This document shows, in pieces, positions 24,905 to 34,469 of a stretch of 64,000 nucleotides of DNA. Each line of letters starts with the position of its first letter. Position 1 is the first letter of the stretch. The position numbers were made by a program, and so were the translations under genes. The notes beneath the pieces are model-generated. The model had not been told where the DNA came from. It ran no database searches and saw only the letters and a program-made list of their open reading frames with translations. Source of the DNA: Pseudofrankia saprophytica (GTDB lineage Bacteria; Actinomycetota; Actinomycetes; Frankiales; Frankiaceae); contig NZ_KI912266.1 in NCBI RefSeq assembly GCF_000235425.2, positions 7,955,130 to 8,019,129 of the forward strand, written 5' to 3'.

Positions 24905-25025
24905 ACGCCCGGGATCCCCCAAAGGACAGGGAGGAGTCGCGTGGACGGGGATCCGCCTGGCGATCGACGGGGCAGACGTCGCCTGAGGCAGCACCAGCCT
25001 GCGAAGATCCGCCGCAAGCGGCTGG

Positions 25026-25526
25026 CTACTGGTATGACCAGCCGGTCCAGCGGGTCACGGTGACCACGATGGCTGGGCCGGCGGGCGGATGGTCGCGATA
25101 TTGGTGGTAGCGCTCGGCGAGCGCGCTGGCCGCCACCGCGTGCGCGGGATCGGGTGGCTCGACGACGCGGGCGGTCCCGGCGGCCCGCGCCCACCACAAC
25201 CGGCTCCAGTCGTCGTCATACTCGTCGGCGAGCAGGCTGACGCGCTCATCGCGGGCGATGTCGTCGAGCCGGCGCAGCCGGGTGGTCCGCTTCGGCTTGT
25301 GGTCGACGGCGGTGACGACCGTCCCGAGGCCACCTGCCACGAAGCCGTGGCCCGGTGCCAGCCCGGCCAGCACGGCGAACGTGACAGGGACGAGCCGGGG
25401 CGTGCCGTCGGGCGCGATGGTGGCCAACCGAGCGACTCTGGCGGCGGCGAACCGTGCCCGCGCCTCGTCCTCGGAGAGGTTCACGACCCTCCCCCAGTCC
25501 CCGGCCAGACCCGACGCCATCCTCAC
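25026..25526 (-). CDS. PPOX-class F420-dependent oxidoreductase
   Basis: 166 residues of the split-barrel flavin-binding fold. [21 protein letters not shown] is the classic first strand pair (quoted to 20 residues at most in the family logo). [16 protein letters not shown] and [17 protein letters not shown] match the actinobacterial TIGR03668-type group, whose members use coenzyme F420. The substrate is unknown. The start is uncertain: GTG 25526, ATG 25520 and GTG 25484 (behind GGGGGAGGG but close to it) are all possible; the last removes 14 weak residues. It is divergent from the acyl-CoA dehydrogenase, with a 325-base gap holding a repeat array and an operator. Confidence 0.85.
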   Translation of the reverse strand: MRMASGLAGDWGRVVNLSEDEARARFAAARVARLATIAPDGTPRLVPVTFAVLAGLAPGHGFVAGGLGTVVTAVDHKPKRTTRLRRLDDIARDERVSLLADEYDDDWSRLWWARAAGTARVVEPPDPAHAVAASALAERYHQYRDHPPAGPAIVVTVTRWTGWSYQ

Positions 25527-25559
25527 ACGCCCGCGTCATTCCACCCACTCGGCGCCGAA

Positions 25560-25638
25560 CCACTCGGCGATCGCCCCACTCAGCGATCGCCCCACTCAGC
25601 GTCCCGCCACCCGGCGATCGCACCACCCGGCGATCGCG
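25560..25638. repeat. Five 16-bp tandem units carrying GCGATCGC palindromes
   Basis: Units CCACTCGGCGATCGCC, CCACTCAGCGATCGCC, a 15-base variant, CCACCCGGCGATCGCA and CCACCCGGCGATCGCG lie head to tail. Four of the five hold the palindrome GCGATCGC or a near match. The array is in the gap between two divergent genes, where it could bind a protein cooperatively, or it may simply be slippage. Confidence 0.85.
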
Positions 25639-25782
25639 CGCCCACCAGGCGTTGATCGCCGTCCGCGCCCTCCCGCGGTCACGATCCGTCCCTGTCGACG
25701 ACCACCGAAGGGCCGAAACGGCGATCAACGCCCAGCGGGACACCACCTACCGGACCCCGCCCAGACGGCTTCCGCCGGAAGT

Positions 25783-25810
25783 TACCGGTCGGTATACTTA
25801 CCGAGCGGTA
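25783..25810 (+). promoter_or_regulatory. Promoter with paired TACCGnnCGGTA operators for the acyl-CoA dehydrogenase
   Basis: TACCGGTCGGTA (25783-25794) and TACCGAGCGGTA (25799-25810) are two palindromes, 16 bases centre to centre. A good -10 hexamer TATACT (25793-25798) sits exactly between them and TTCCGC (25770-25775) is a weak -35 at 17 bases. A further half-site TACCGACCG follows near 25820. Binding of a repressor, most likely TetR-family, would block RNA polymerase. The regulator is not in the vicinity. Confidence 0.7.
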
Positions 25811-25851
25811 TCGACCTCTACCGACCGAACCCAGCTGGGGGATCGACCGAG

Positions 25852-27066
25852 ATGAGCGGCTTCAGCCTCGACCTCTCCGACGAGCAGCGCGAGCTGCGCG
25901 ACTGGGCGCACGGCTTCGCCGCGGACGTGGTGCGCCCGGCCGCGTCCGAGTGGGACGAACGAGAAGAGACCCCCTGGCCCGTCATCCAGGAGGCCGCCAA
26001 GATTGGCCTCTACGGTTTCGAGTCGATCGCGACGATGTTCGCCGACGAGACCGGACTGTCGCTGCCGGTGGTGTGCGAGGAACTGTTCTGGGGCGACGCC
26101 GGCATCGGCATGGCGTTGATGGGCACGGGGCTGGCCGCCGCCGCGATCTCGTCGGCCGGAACCGTCGAGCAGCTGCTCGAGTGGGTTCCCCAGTGCTACG
26201 GCGACGCCGCCGATCCGAAGGTCGGCGCGTTCTGCGTCTCCGAACCCGGCGCCGGCTCCGACGTCTCCTCGCTGCGCACCCGTGCCCGGTACGACGAGGC
26301 CAAGGACGAGTGGGTGATCAACGGCCAGAAGGCCTGGATCACCAACGGCGGCATCGCCAACATCCACGTCGTCGTCGCCTCCGTCGACCCGGCGCTGAAG
26401 TCCCGCGGCCAGGCCACCTTCGTCATCCCGCCGAACACCCCCGGCCTCGAGGGCAACAAGAAGATCAAGAAGCTCGGCCTGCGCGCCTCGCACACCGCCG
26501 ATGTCTTCCTCGACGAGGTACGGATTCCCGGCAGCTGCCTGCTCGGCGGCAAGGACAAGCTCGACGCCCGCCTCGCCAAGGCCCGGGAGGGCACCAGCTC
26601 CAAGGGCCAGGCCGCGATGGCGACGTTCGAGCGGACCAGGCCCACCGTCGGCGCCCAGGCGATCGGCATCGCCCGCGCCGCCTACGAGTACGCGCTCGAG
26701 TACGCCAAGACCCGGGAGGCCTTCGGCCGGGCCATCATCGAGAACCAGGCGATCGCGTTCGCGCTGGCCGACATGCGCATGGAGATCGACGCCGCCCGCC
26801 TGCTCATCTGGCGGGCCGCCTGGATGGGCAAGCAGAACAGGACGTTCGAGGCCGGTGAGGGCTCGATGTCGAAGCTCAAGGCCGGCGAGGTCGCCGTAGC
26901 GGTCACCGAGAAGGCCGTCCAGATCCTCGGCGGCGCCGGCTACAGCCGCGACCACCCCGTCGAGCGCATGTACCGCGACTCCAAGATCTACACCATCTTC
27001 GAGGGCACGAGCGAAATCCAGCGCCTGGTGATCGCCCGCGCCATCTCTGGCGTGCACATTCGCTGA
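25852..27066 (+). CDS. Acyl-CoA dehydrogenase
   Basis: 404 residues with the full family pattern. It has helical N-domain [12 protein letters not shown], flavin/substrate segment [15 protein letters not shown] and [13 protein letters not shown], then C-domain [12 protein letters not shown] and [21 protein letters not shown]. The catalytic base Glu is present in [12 protein letters not shown] (about residue 384). It oxidises an acyl-CoA to the enoyl-CoA with FAD and passes electrons to ETF. Chain-length preference cannot be told. ATG 25852 follows GGGGGA. Frame continues upstream without stop for 198 codons but that part lacks homology. It is controlled by the paired palindromic operator just upstream (inference). 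Confidence 0.93.
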   Translation: MSGFSLDLSDEQRELRDWAHGFAADVVRPAASEWDEREETPWPVIQEAAKIGLYGFESIATMFADETGLSLPVVCEELFWGDAGIGMALMGTGLAAAAISSAGTVEQLLEWVPQCYGDAADPKVGAFCVSEPGAGSDVSSLRTRARYDEAKDEWVINGQKAWITNGGIANIHVVVASVDPALKSRGQATFVIPPNTPGLEGNKKIKKLGLRASHTADVFLDEVRIPGSCLLGGKDKLDARLAKAREGTSSKGQAAMATFERTRPTVGAQAIGIARAAYEYALEYAKTREAFGRAIIENQAIAFALADMRMEIDAARLLIWRAAWMGKQNRTFEAGEGSMSKLKAGEVAVAVTEKAVQILGGAGYSRDHPVERMYRDSKIYTIFEGTSEIQRLVIARAISGVHIR

Positions 27067-27489
27067 TCGCCAGTTAGCGGTCACTCACCGCCCCGCGTCG
27101 TGGTCGTGCGACCTCATCCATTCCTCATCCACGTCGATCTTGAGAGCGCGATCCGCTCCAGCCGCGCGCCCCTGCTTCCCGTCCTGACCCAGATCTCCGG
27201 CTCGGGAGGCGTGCGGGCGTCGGCGCCGCCGACGTATCAGTTGCCCGCTGACCCGCTCGCCCGGAAACTCACGGCAGCCACCGCGATCGATGATCCGAGC
27301 AGCCGGGCGCAAGGGGACGGCTCGGGCACCTACCGAAGGCGCCGGCCGTTCCACGCCTGGCAACGACCACCAGCCTGCGGGCCTCGCGGCGTCCGATGAC
27401 CGCGCGTCTCCTGGATGGCTCGGATCCGATCAGCTTTCCCATTTCTGGACGTCTGCGGAGGAGCGGGTTCGCGTCCGCGGCGGCTGTGC
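27067..27489. other. Intergenic region without a recognised gene
   Basis: About 420 bases after the acyl-CoA dehydrogenase. No domain-bearing frame, hairpin or repeat stands out; the base composition falls slightly towards the right, where the island of broken genes begins. Confidence 0.45.
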
Positions 27490-27705
27490 TGGCTGGGTGA
27501 CCAGCTCGTTGTTCTGGGGTGTCGAGGACAGGTAGGTCGCGGGCGTTCTGGATCTGGTCCCAGGCTGTTTCCGGGTGGGTGCCGGCCAGGATGAGGATGA
27601 CGGCGACGAGCAGGGTGGAGCGGCCGACGCCTGCGCGGCAGTGGATCGCGAGGTGTGCGCCGCGTTGGACCTCGTCGGTGTTCAGTTCGGCCAGTACGAT
27701 GATCT
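27490..27705 (-). pseudogene. Protein tyrosine/dual-specificity phosphatase remnant
   Basis: The minus strand encodes AHLAIHCRAGVGRSTLL, a textbook HCx5R phosphatase P-loop, followed by ETAWDQIQNARDLPVLDTPEQ, which also fits the family. The N-terminal half of the domain is missing: to the right the frame runs into the 5' end of a plus-strand gene. After LDTPEQR the frame no longer looks like phosphatase. Only the active-site half remains, so it is called a truncated pseudogene. A short, functional P-loop-only protein is very unlikely. Confidence 0.65.
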
Positions 27706-28553
27706 TCGTGAAAAGTAAGGACGCCGACGAGTGGTTGGCCTGCGCGACGTTGCAAGCCGCGCTCGGCGTCAAGGTCGTGCGCAACGACGACCAGTCCCCG
27801 CAGCCCCGCAGGTCCCGCCAGCCCCGGCCCAACGGGCGACACGACCTGACCATCACGTATGCCGATGGGCGACGCGCGGCCGTCGAGGTCGTGTCCACAC
27901 GGGACGAGACGGCAATGGGATTCTCAGCGGCGTCAACCAGCTACACAACCGTCTCCCGCCTGACCCGAACATGGGTCCTCGTAGTGAGCCCAGAGGCACG
28001 GATCAAAGACCTCAAGCGAGAGGCGCCGGCAGCGTTGGCCCGCCTTGAGGAGAACGGCACTACGTCGCTGGAAGGCCGAGGAATATCCGACCGGCGACCC
28101 CAGGAACTGCGACGCCTCCGCGTAGTGTCGTGCGTATCCACCCCACCCGCCGAAGGAAACAAGGCTGGCTTCTACCTCGTCCAGGACTTCACAGCAGGTT
28201 GGAGCGGGGGCAGCAGTGACCACGGCGATCTCGTGGTACAGAGGTGCAACGAGCTGTTGGCCTCCGCCGAGAAGGCCGACGTCCCGAGGAAGCTACTCGC
28301 GTCCGGCCTGTCCGAAAGACACGCGGTAGTGGTGGTCACCTTCGACTGGCTGGACTCGCTCGGCTCGATTGAGTCGGGGGCGCTGCCGAGGATCGCACCG
28401 ACGCTGCCCAAGGGCGTGGATCGCCTCTGGCTGGTGATCCCACGGGAGCCAGGACCGATCCGCGCTATCTACTGGCTCGGTGATGGCCGGTGGCGCGACG
28501 TCGTCCTAACCGAGGAGCAGCTTGAAGCCCCTCGCGGGCTGTTTTCAGGGTAA
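27699..28553 (+). CDS. Protein of unknown function
   Basis: 284 residues, no family recognised. The N-terminal part KDADEWLACATLQAALG, then HDLTITYADGRRAAVEVVSTRD, has the look of a restriction-endonuclease-like core (an acidic residue after a strand, then E-V-V), but no firm motif can be claimed. The C-terminal half contains VVVTFDWLDSLGS and AIYWLGDGRWRDVVL. The start may be ATG 27699 or GTG 27708; neither has a good ribosome site. Its 5' end overlaps the phosphatase remnant on the other strand, marking an insertion or recombination joint. Base composition is lower in GC than the core genes. Confidence 0.6.
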   Translation: MIFVKSKDADEWLACATLQAALGVKVVRNDDQSPQPRRSRQPRPNGRHDLTITYADGRRAAVEVVSTRDETAMGFSAASTSYTTVSRLTRTWVLVVSPEARIKDLKREAPAALARLEENGTTSLEGRGISDRRPQELRRLRVVSCVSTPPAEGNKAGFYLVQDFTAGWSGGSSDHGDLVVQRCNELLASAEKADVPRKLLASGLSERHAVVVVTFDWLDSLGSIESGALPRIAPTLPKGVDRLWLVIPREPGPIRAIYWLGDGRWRDVVLTEEQLEAPRGLFSG

Positions 28554-28876
28554 GTCGGTCGAGGCCGAGAACGATTAGGGATTGACAGGGTTCTTGCCCG
28601 TGGAAGGACGCATGGGCTCAGCGACCAGGAGATTATGAGAAAGCTCCACCGGGAGTCCTCTGCAGCTGTTTCGGTGTCGTTGGATGCCGTCCGAAGCCGT
28701 TTTCTCCTGCGCCGTATGAGGTTTTCGAACACCATACGATCGGGCGGCCGTCGCTCGTGTCGTCTGGTGCCGGGGTGGATCGTTCACTGCCGTGCAGTTC
28801 GTCTCCGGTCTGTCCCCGAACGAGGGCGGGGTTCTGGTAACTGAACGTCATGCGCCATCGGGCCAGCCGTTCTGGA
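28554..28876. other. Intergenic region without a recognised gene
   Basis: About 320 bases between an unknown gene and a TPR gene remnant. No reading frame here has recognisable homology and no hairpin was seen. Confidence 0.4.
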
Positions 28877-29298
28877 CTATGTGGTTGGTGCGCCGTCATC
28901 TGACTGCTCGCGGAGTTCGGCCAGGTTTGCTTCGCTGTCTCTGGTAAGGCCGTGGGAAGGTCCGAGGAGGCGAGCGGCGTCGGTGATGAGCATCTGCCAC
29001 ATCTCCATGGCGCGGGTGGGCTCGCCGCATTCGGCGGTCCATATGGCGACCTCGAAGCGGCTGCGGAGTGCGACGAAGTGTGTCTCGCCCAGGTCGGCAT
29101 GTGCGATGGACTCGACCTCTTGAGCGATTCGGAGCGCTGCAGTTGGCTGGCCGGTGCCGCCTGTCCGCCGGGCGACGTCGAGGCGGGCTCGAAGCGTCTG
29201 GGGATCACGCTCACCGAAGGCCGTGGACGTATCTGCGGCGACCTTCTCGGTGAGTACCAGGGCGGTTCCGGCGTCGCCCTGTGCTGCATAGCCCTCTG
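28877..29298 (-). pseudogene. C-terminal TPR fragment cut off by an IS element
   Basis: Read on the minus strand from the IS boundary: GYAAQGDAGTALVLTEKVA, then SRFEVAIWTAECGEPTRAM and LGPSHGLTRDSEANLAELRE, ending at TAG 28877-28879. There is no start codon at a sensible place. The segment closely resembles the C-terminal TPR units of the gene at 32380-34311 (SRFEIAIWTDAAGDQAGAI). It lies just beyond the IS element that truncates that gene and in the same orientation. It is therefore the severed C-terminus of the same gene. It may still be transcribed but is unlikely to be translated. Confidence 0.8.
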
Positions 29299-29364
29299 TG
29301 TCAGTCTCGGGTGAGACACCTGCTGGAGGCGAGTTGGCTGCAGGGGGCGTGATCGGAGATCCTT

Positions 29365-29754
29365 GTGCTCGTGGAGTCAGAGTCCCCCGAAGGGCCGGGT
29401 GGGTCGTCGCGGCGTGATCCGGCGCCGCGTCCGTCGCGGCGGGTGTTCAGTGCGGCGTACAAGCTGCGGATTCTTGCGGAGTATGAGAACGCGCCGCATG
29501 GCGAGAAAGGCGCGGTGCTGCGTCGGGAGGGGTTGTTCTCGTCGCATGTGATCGAGTGGGCGCGGGCGCGTGACGCGGGCGTATTGAGTGCGAGACCCGA
29601 GGTGGCGCGCGGTTCGGAGAAGAAATCGGCGAAGTCGGCGGAGCAGGTCGAGTTGGAGAAGCTCCGTCGGGAGAACGAGCGGTTGAAGTCCCGGCTCGCG
29701 ACGACCGAGACCGCGCTGGATATCATGGGAAAAGCACACGCGCTCTTGGCTTGA
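29365..29754 (+). pseudogene. IS3-family transposase OrfA, interrupted by nested IS
   Basis: 129 residues as now read. RRVFSAAYKLRILAEYE and LRREGLFSSHVIEWARARD are the helix-turn-helix of IS3-family OrfA, and LEKLRRENERLKSRLATTE is its leucine-zipper-like coiled coil. The frame reaches TALDIMGKAHALL and then enters the left inverted repeat of the nested element, where it stops. Joining to the far side at CTTGG continues in frame as EQISESADNERP and a TAG, the expected OrfA end. orfB follows in another frame, as in elements that use programmed frameshifting. Interrupted, hence inactive. Confidence 0.85.
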
Positions 29755-31318
29755 GATTTAACCATCTCATGATCGAGTTCGGGTTGGGTTGGCGATCTAC
29801 TGGACAGCTGGCACCCTTCACGTGATCGTGTCTCTTTACTGAGACCAATCCGAGTCGCGTGAAGGTCGTAGAGGTGAGTTTGCTGCGCGAGAACGCCAAT
29901 GTTGAATTGTTTTTCGCATTGACCCGTTTCCGTGATGGGTTCTACGACTGCCTGGACGCTCGGGCCGACACGCTCTTCGAGCTGACGGACGCGGTGATCT
30001 GCACTGAAGCTCCGGTGACCTCCCTGGTCGAGTTGTCACTTGCTTCGGTATTCCGCCGCGGCCACGGAGCCCTGTATGACGCGTTGGCGCAAGGCGCCAT
30101 CGACGAGGAACGGCTGCGGGATCTGCTGGCCGACCAGCTCCCACCCGACAGCCCACCGATCTTCGGTGTGGACGTGACGACCTTCCCCAGGCCGAACGCC
30201 GAGTGCTCACCCGACCGGGGCCTGCACTACGCGCCGTGCCGCTGCGACGGCGACCGCAAGGTCGTACCGGGCTGGGAGTTCCAGTGGGTGACCGCCCTGG
30301 AATGGGGCCGCTCCTCGTGGACGCTGCCGGTCGACGCCCGCCGCCTGCCGCAGGGAGCCTGCCCGGTGACCGCCACCGCCGAGCAGATCCGCGACCTCAC
30401 CCGACGGCTGGGCACCCAGCCCCCGACACCACAGCCCGCACCGATGTTCGTGCTGGACCAGGGATACGCAGCCGCCGCACTGACCCACGCCCTGGGAGAC
30501 CTTCCGGTCCAGACCCTCGTAAGGATCGCCGGCGACCGTGTCTTCTACGACGGTCGGCCCGGCCCCCGCAAACCCGGCCCCGGCCGCAACGGCATCCACG
30601 GCCAGCGGTTCGCCCTCGCCGCGCCGATGAACCTGCGCCGCCCCGACCAGATGCTGATCGTGCCCGACACGACCAACTACGGCCGGGTCGAGGTCCGGGC
30701 CTGGCAGCGCATGCACCAGAGGGTGGCACGCTCGGGCTACTTCGCCCGCCTGGGAGACGAGCTGTTCACCCGGCTACCCATCATCGAGGGCACCGTCCTG
30801 GAAGTGCGGGTGGAACGTCTGCCCGACGGCCGCAGCCCGCACCGCACCATGTGGCTGTGGCACTCCGGCCCCCATGCACCCGACCTGGACGTGTGCTGGC
30901 GGGCCTACCTGCGCCGCTTCGACATGGAACACACCTTCAAGATGATGAAGTCCCAGCTCGGATGGACCGCGGCACGGCTACGCCATCCTGAGCAGGCCGT
31001 CCGCTGGACCTGGCTGCTCATCGCCGCCTACACCCAACTCCGCCTCGCCCGTGACCTGGCCAACGACCTGCGTCGCCCCTGGGAACGACGGCCCCGCCCA
31101 GGCAAGCCGCTCACCCCCTACCGGGTCCGCCGCGCATTTCGACATCTGCGCGACCGGCTGGGCACCCCGACGCGTCTACCGAAAACCAGCCACCCCGGCC
31201 CAGGACGTCCACCCGGAGGCAGAAACACCCCAGCCCGACGCCACCGTCTCGGCTCAGAAATGCGCAAAACAGACATACCCGCGAAGCCGGGAGGCAAGAA
31301 GAAAGGTTAAATCTCAAG
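29750..31318 (+). mobile_element. Nested IS with perfect 14-bp inverted repeats and 5-bp target duplication
   Basis: The left end CTTGAGATTTAACC (29750-29763) is the exact reverse complement of the right end GGTTAAATCTCAAG (31305-31318). The direct repeat CTTGG flanks it at 29745-29749 and 31319-31323. Length 1569 bp with a single transposase gene. Perfect ends and duplication indicate a recent and perhaps still mobile insertion, younger than the IS3 element it interrupts. Confidence 0.95.
29859..31310 (+). CDS. DDE transposase of the nested IS (IS701/IS4-like)
   Basis: 483 residues. The acidic residues fit an RNase H-fold transposase: GVDVTTFPRP (about 110), FVLDQGYAAAAL (about 205), and the C-terminal RRFDMEHTFKMMKSQLGW, whose Glu matches the YREK/E region of IS4/IS701-like enzymes. 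The LLIAAYTQLRLARDLAND segment that follows is also typical. The stop TAA lies inside the right inverted repeat. GTG 29859 is the likely start, about 110 bases from the left end. It appears intact. Confidence 0.88.
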   Translation: MKVVEVSLLRENANVELFFALTRFRDGFYDCLDARADTLFELTDAVICTEAPVTSLVELSLASVFRRGHGALYDALAQGAIDEERLRDLLADQLPPDSPPIFGVDVTTFPRPNAECSPDRGLHYAPCRCDGDRKVVPGWEFQWVTALEWGRSSWTLPVDARRLPQGACPVTATAEQIRDLTRRLGTQPPTPQPAPMFVLDQGYAAAALTHALGDLPVQTLVRIAGDRVFYDGRPGPRKPGPGRNGIHGQRFALAAPMNLRRPDQMLIVPDTTNYGRVEVRAWQRMHQRVARSGYFARLGDELFTRLPIIEGTVLEVRVERLPDGRSPHRTMWLWHSGPHAPDLDVCWRAYLRRFDMEHTFKMMKSQLGWTAARLRHPEQAVRWTWLLIAAYTQLRLARDLANDLRRPWERRPRPGKPLTPYRVRRAFRHLRDRLGTPTRLPKTSHPGPGRPPGGRNTPARRHRLGSEMRKTDIPAKPGGKKKG

Positions 31319-31396
31319 CTTGGAACAGATCTCCGAGAGCGCGGACAACGAGAGGCCGTAGACCGTCTGCTCGGCGAGGCCTTTGACGAGCTTCGG

Positions 31397-32392
31397 TTGG
31401 CGGGGGTTCCGGTGAAGCGGGCGTGTGCCTTGGCGGGCCGATCGCGGGCGACGCATTATCGGCACGCCGCGCCGGGCGGGCCTCGGCACGGACCGTGGCT
31501 TCCGCGGACCGCGCCGCCGGCGGCGCTGCGCGACGCCGAACGTGCGCAGGTGCTGGGCGTGCTGAACAGCTCGGCGTACGCGGATCTTGCGATCCCGCAG
31601 GTCTGGGCCCGGGAGCTGGACGCGGGCCGGTACTGGTGCTCGCTGTCGACGATGTACCGGATCGCCCGCTCTGCAGGCCAGAGCAGGGAACGCCGCGCCC
31701 AGGCGTCGCATCCGCCGCGGGTCCGTCCCGAGCTGGCCGCAACCGGACCAGGCGAGGTGTGGACCTGGGACATCACCGCGCTGAAAGGACCGGTGAAAGG
31801 AACCTGGTACAAGCTCTACGTCATCCTCGATATCTACTCCCGGTATGTGACCGGTTGGCTCGTCGCGGCCGCCGAGGACGCCGTCGTCGCGAAGGACTTC
31901 CTTGCCGACGCGATCGCGCGCAACGGTATCCCGCCCGTGGCGATCCACGCCGACCGCGGCGGCGCGATGGTCTCGAAACCCGTATCCGAGCTCCTCGTCG
32001 ACCTGGGCGTCGCCCGGTCGCATTCCCGGCCACGGACCTCGAACGACAACCCCTACTCGGAGGCCCAGTTCAAAACTCTCAAATACAGCTACGACTTTCC
32101 CGACAGGTTCGGCTCGCTCGCCGACGCGCGGTCATTCTGTGACGGGTTCTTTACCGCCTACAACCATGACCATCGCCACTCCGGGATCGGGTTCCACACC
32201 CCAGCCTCGGTCCACTTCGGGACCGCCGACCAGGTTCGGACCCACCGGCAGGCCACCCTCGACGCCGCCCACGCGGCGCACCCCGAGCGGTTCGCCCGCC
32301 GACCCAGGCCGCCGCGGCTACCCGACACCGTCTGGATCAACAAGCCAGTTCCAAGCCAACCAACCGAAGATCCACTGTCTCATTTGACTTGA
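31397..32392 (+). CDS. IS3-family transposase OrfB
   Basis: 331 residues with the rve integrase core: TWDITALKGP (first Asp), IHADRGGAMVSKPV (second Asp) and NPYSEAQFKTLKY (Glu), spaced as in IS3-family DDE proteins. The N-terminus VKRACALAGRSRATHYR is the usual HTH-like start. The frame is open further upstream (about to 31340, DRLLGEAFDELRL), consistent with expression as an OrfAB fusion by -1 frameshifting from orfA rather than from the TTG at 31397. With orfA now interrupted it cannot be fused in cis, so the IS3 element is probably immobile. Confidence 0.88.
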   Translation: MAGVPVKRACALAGRSRATHYRHAAPGGPRHGPWLPRTAPPAALRDAERAQVLGVLNSSAYADLAIPQVWARELDAGRYWCSLSTMYRIARSAGQSRERRAQASHPPRVRPELAATGPGEVWTWDITALKGPVKGTWYKLYVILDIYSRYVTGWLVAAAEDAVVAKDFLADAIARNGIPPVAIHADRGGAMVSKPVSELLVDLGVARSHSRPRTSNDNPYSEAQFKTLKYSYDFPDRFGSLADARSFCDGFFTAYNHDHRHSGIGFHTPASVHFGTADQVRTHRQATLDAAHAAHPERFARRPRPPRLPDTVWINKPVPSQPTEDPLSHLT

Positions 32393-34311
32393 CATCTACC
32401 GTAGAGGGCGGCGAGATTGCCGCGGACATCGATGGTGAGTCTGTCCTGGTCGCCCCACCTGTCGGCGGATTCCGCCTCAAGCTCGCGGAGAAGCTGTATT
32501 GCGCCAGCCTGGTCGCCCGCTGCGTCAGTCCAGATCGCGATCTCGAAACGGCTGGATGCGGACATGAAGTCGTCGTCGCCGAATTCTCGCTGGTAGCCGG
32601 CGTTCGCGTCGCGGGCGATCTGCAATGCGCGCTGTGGGTCGCCGGACTCTCCGGCCCAGCGGGCCAGGTTTAGCTGGCTGTCCAGACTGATGCGGTGGGC
32701 CGGACCGAAGAGCGCGGTCGCTTCGACTGCTTGCTCTTCGGCAAGCCGAAGCGCCTCGTCAACGTGGCCGGCGTTCCCGGTCCACCACGCGAGCTCATAG
32801 CGAAGGTTATGGAGTTCGGCGCGGTCGAGCCGAGATGGGCTGCGCCGTGCCTCCTCGACAGCGGTGCGCAACACGTCGATGGCCTGATCTTCCTGGAATG
32901 AGTAGCCGAGGCAGCGAGCGAGGCCGGCGGCCGCAGGCAGGTGACCGCCATCGACGGCCTGGCGAAACGCGAGGGCTGCGAAGCCTACGCGTCCCCGCCC
33001 CCAGGCGGCCCTTCCGATGCCCGCCGCGTCGTCGGGACCGGCCCAGCGCAGCAGCCTCGTCCACGTGGTCTCGGGGACCGGACCCGCCTGCTGGTCGAGG
33101 TCCACCGCATCCAAGAGATAGTCGAACGCGCTGTAGCGGTCGGTGCCGTCGCTGGCGAGCAGGCTCGCGGTGGCAAGGATCGTCTCCAGGGCCCACGCGA
33201 CGGCCTGCTCCCAAGGCTCGGGACGCAGGCGTGCACCGCCATGTTCCGCCAGGTAGTCCTCGTGGAGCTCCTGCAGTACCGCCAGCGGTACCCCGGCGCT
33301 GCATCCGGCCCGTCTGGCGTCCACGGCCGCCGCGACGAGCGCGGCACCACGCGGGTGCGTCCCTGGGGCCCATCCGTTCAGCCATCGAGCGAGCAGGTCC
33401 GGACCTGCTGCCAGATACTCCGCCACTCCATACCGGTCGGCGTGCGCCAGCGCCGAGGCGATCTCCGGGTCATCCCTGATCTGTGCGGCGCGAGCGAGCT
33501 CCGTGGACGTCCACGCCCGGGCCAGCCGAATCTCGGTCACAAGACCAAGAACCTCCCGGCCGGCGACCGCTTCCTCATTGCCGCCCCGGTTCATCGAGGA
33601 CTCCGCCCGCCCGCGAAACCGGGCGTGCTCCTGAGCCCGCATCGTGGCCAACACCACCCGATCCGCAGCGATCTGACCTGTCTGATCGGACCGGGGCCCG
33701 GGTTGGCCGAGAAGTTCATGCAGGTGGTGGACGGACAGACCTCCCGAGCCTAGGTAGCGTTCTAGATCGTCCAGCCACAGGACACATCGCCGCTCGTCAC
33801 GCGCGGCCGCCACCGCACTGCGAATGGATCCAGGCTGGTGGTCAGGGAAGACAAACGCATGATCGGGGAGACAGCGGCGCGTCGCTTCGAACGCGGCTCG
33901 CGTCTTCCCAGCGGTCGAGTCCCCCACCACCAGGACGAAACCACCGCGACGGACCGCCGCCTCCAACGCGTCGCTGCGATCGCGCCGTACGAACGTCGGC
34001 ACGTAGCCCGATGAGGACGACACCCGCGCGGCGCGATGTACCCCGACGAACAGCGGCTCGGCCACGTCGCGAACCCGGGGAACTCGGCCTCGCCGATCCA
34101 CCCAGACGTTCTCGAGGAGCCGCCGGCCAGCTGCCGCGTCCAACGCCTGGCTGCCCCTGCTCGACAGGACCGCCCCCACCGCTCCGACCACCGCGACAGC
34201 CAGCGACGCCACGACCCCCGGCAACACGTCCGCCAGCGCCGCCGCCCCCGACCCAAGCAAGGCCGAACCGGCCACCAGAGACCAGGCCGCGAGCGACCGA
34301 CTCATCCGCAC
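32380..34311 (-). pseudogene. Membrane P-loop NTPase with TPR repeats, truncated by IS3 element
   Basis: 643 residues remain. Two N-terminal transmembrane helices (about 8-28 and 33-50) lead to VPTFVRRD and a P-loop GDSTAGKT (about 130-137), with Walker B CVLWLDDLE (about 176-184). The C-terminal part is TPR-like (LRLAEEQAVEATALFGPAHR). It ends abnormally in YGRCQVK inside the IS end. The missing piece lies at 28877-29298. The family resembles STAND-type NTPases that sense invaders, but its role is unproven. GTG 34311 or ATG 34305 may start it. It could still be expressed as a shortened protein. Confidence 0.75.
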
Positions 34312-34469
34312 ATCGCACTATCACCACAAAGATCCCGAGCATCGAGCCAATCTCAAAGATCAACTCTCGGATTCCCTCCGCTGTCTGCTGTCCGGGATCC
34401 CTGGACGGTTACCGCGCGTCAGGCCCGGCGCGGCGTGCGCCAGCCCGGCCCGGCCGGGTCTCACGGAGC

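Larger units (their letters stand above)
29299..32394 (+). mobile_element. IS3-family insertion sequence interrupted by a second IS
   Basis: The ends carry imperfect inverted repeats: left TGTCA...TGAGACA starting at 29299 and, on the other strand, right TGTCA...TGAGACA ending at 32394, with 7-8 unmatched bases between the shared blocks. orfA (29365) and orfB (to 32392) lie between them. Removing the nested element and one target copy leaves about 1.52 kb and restores orfA. The outer element splits a TPR protein gene. No certain target duplication is seen; TCT is a weak 3-bp candidate. Confidence 0.8.

Noticed and set aside
28633-29319. A 228-codon minus-strand frame over the TPR remnant
   Set aside because: The TPR homology is in a different frame, so this frame is a shadow.
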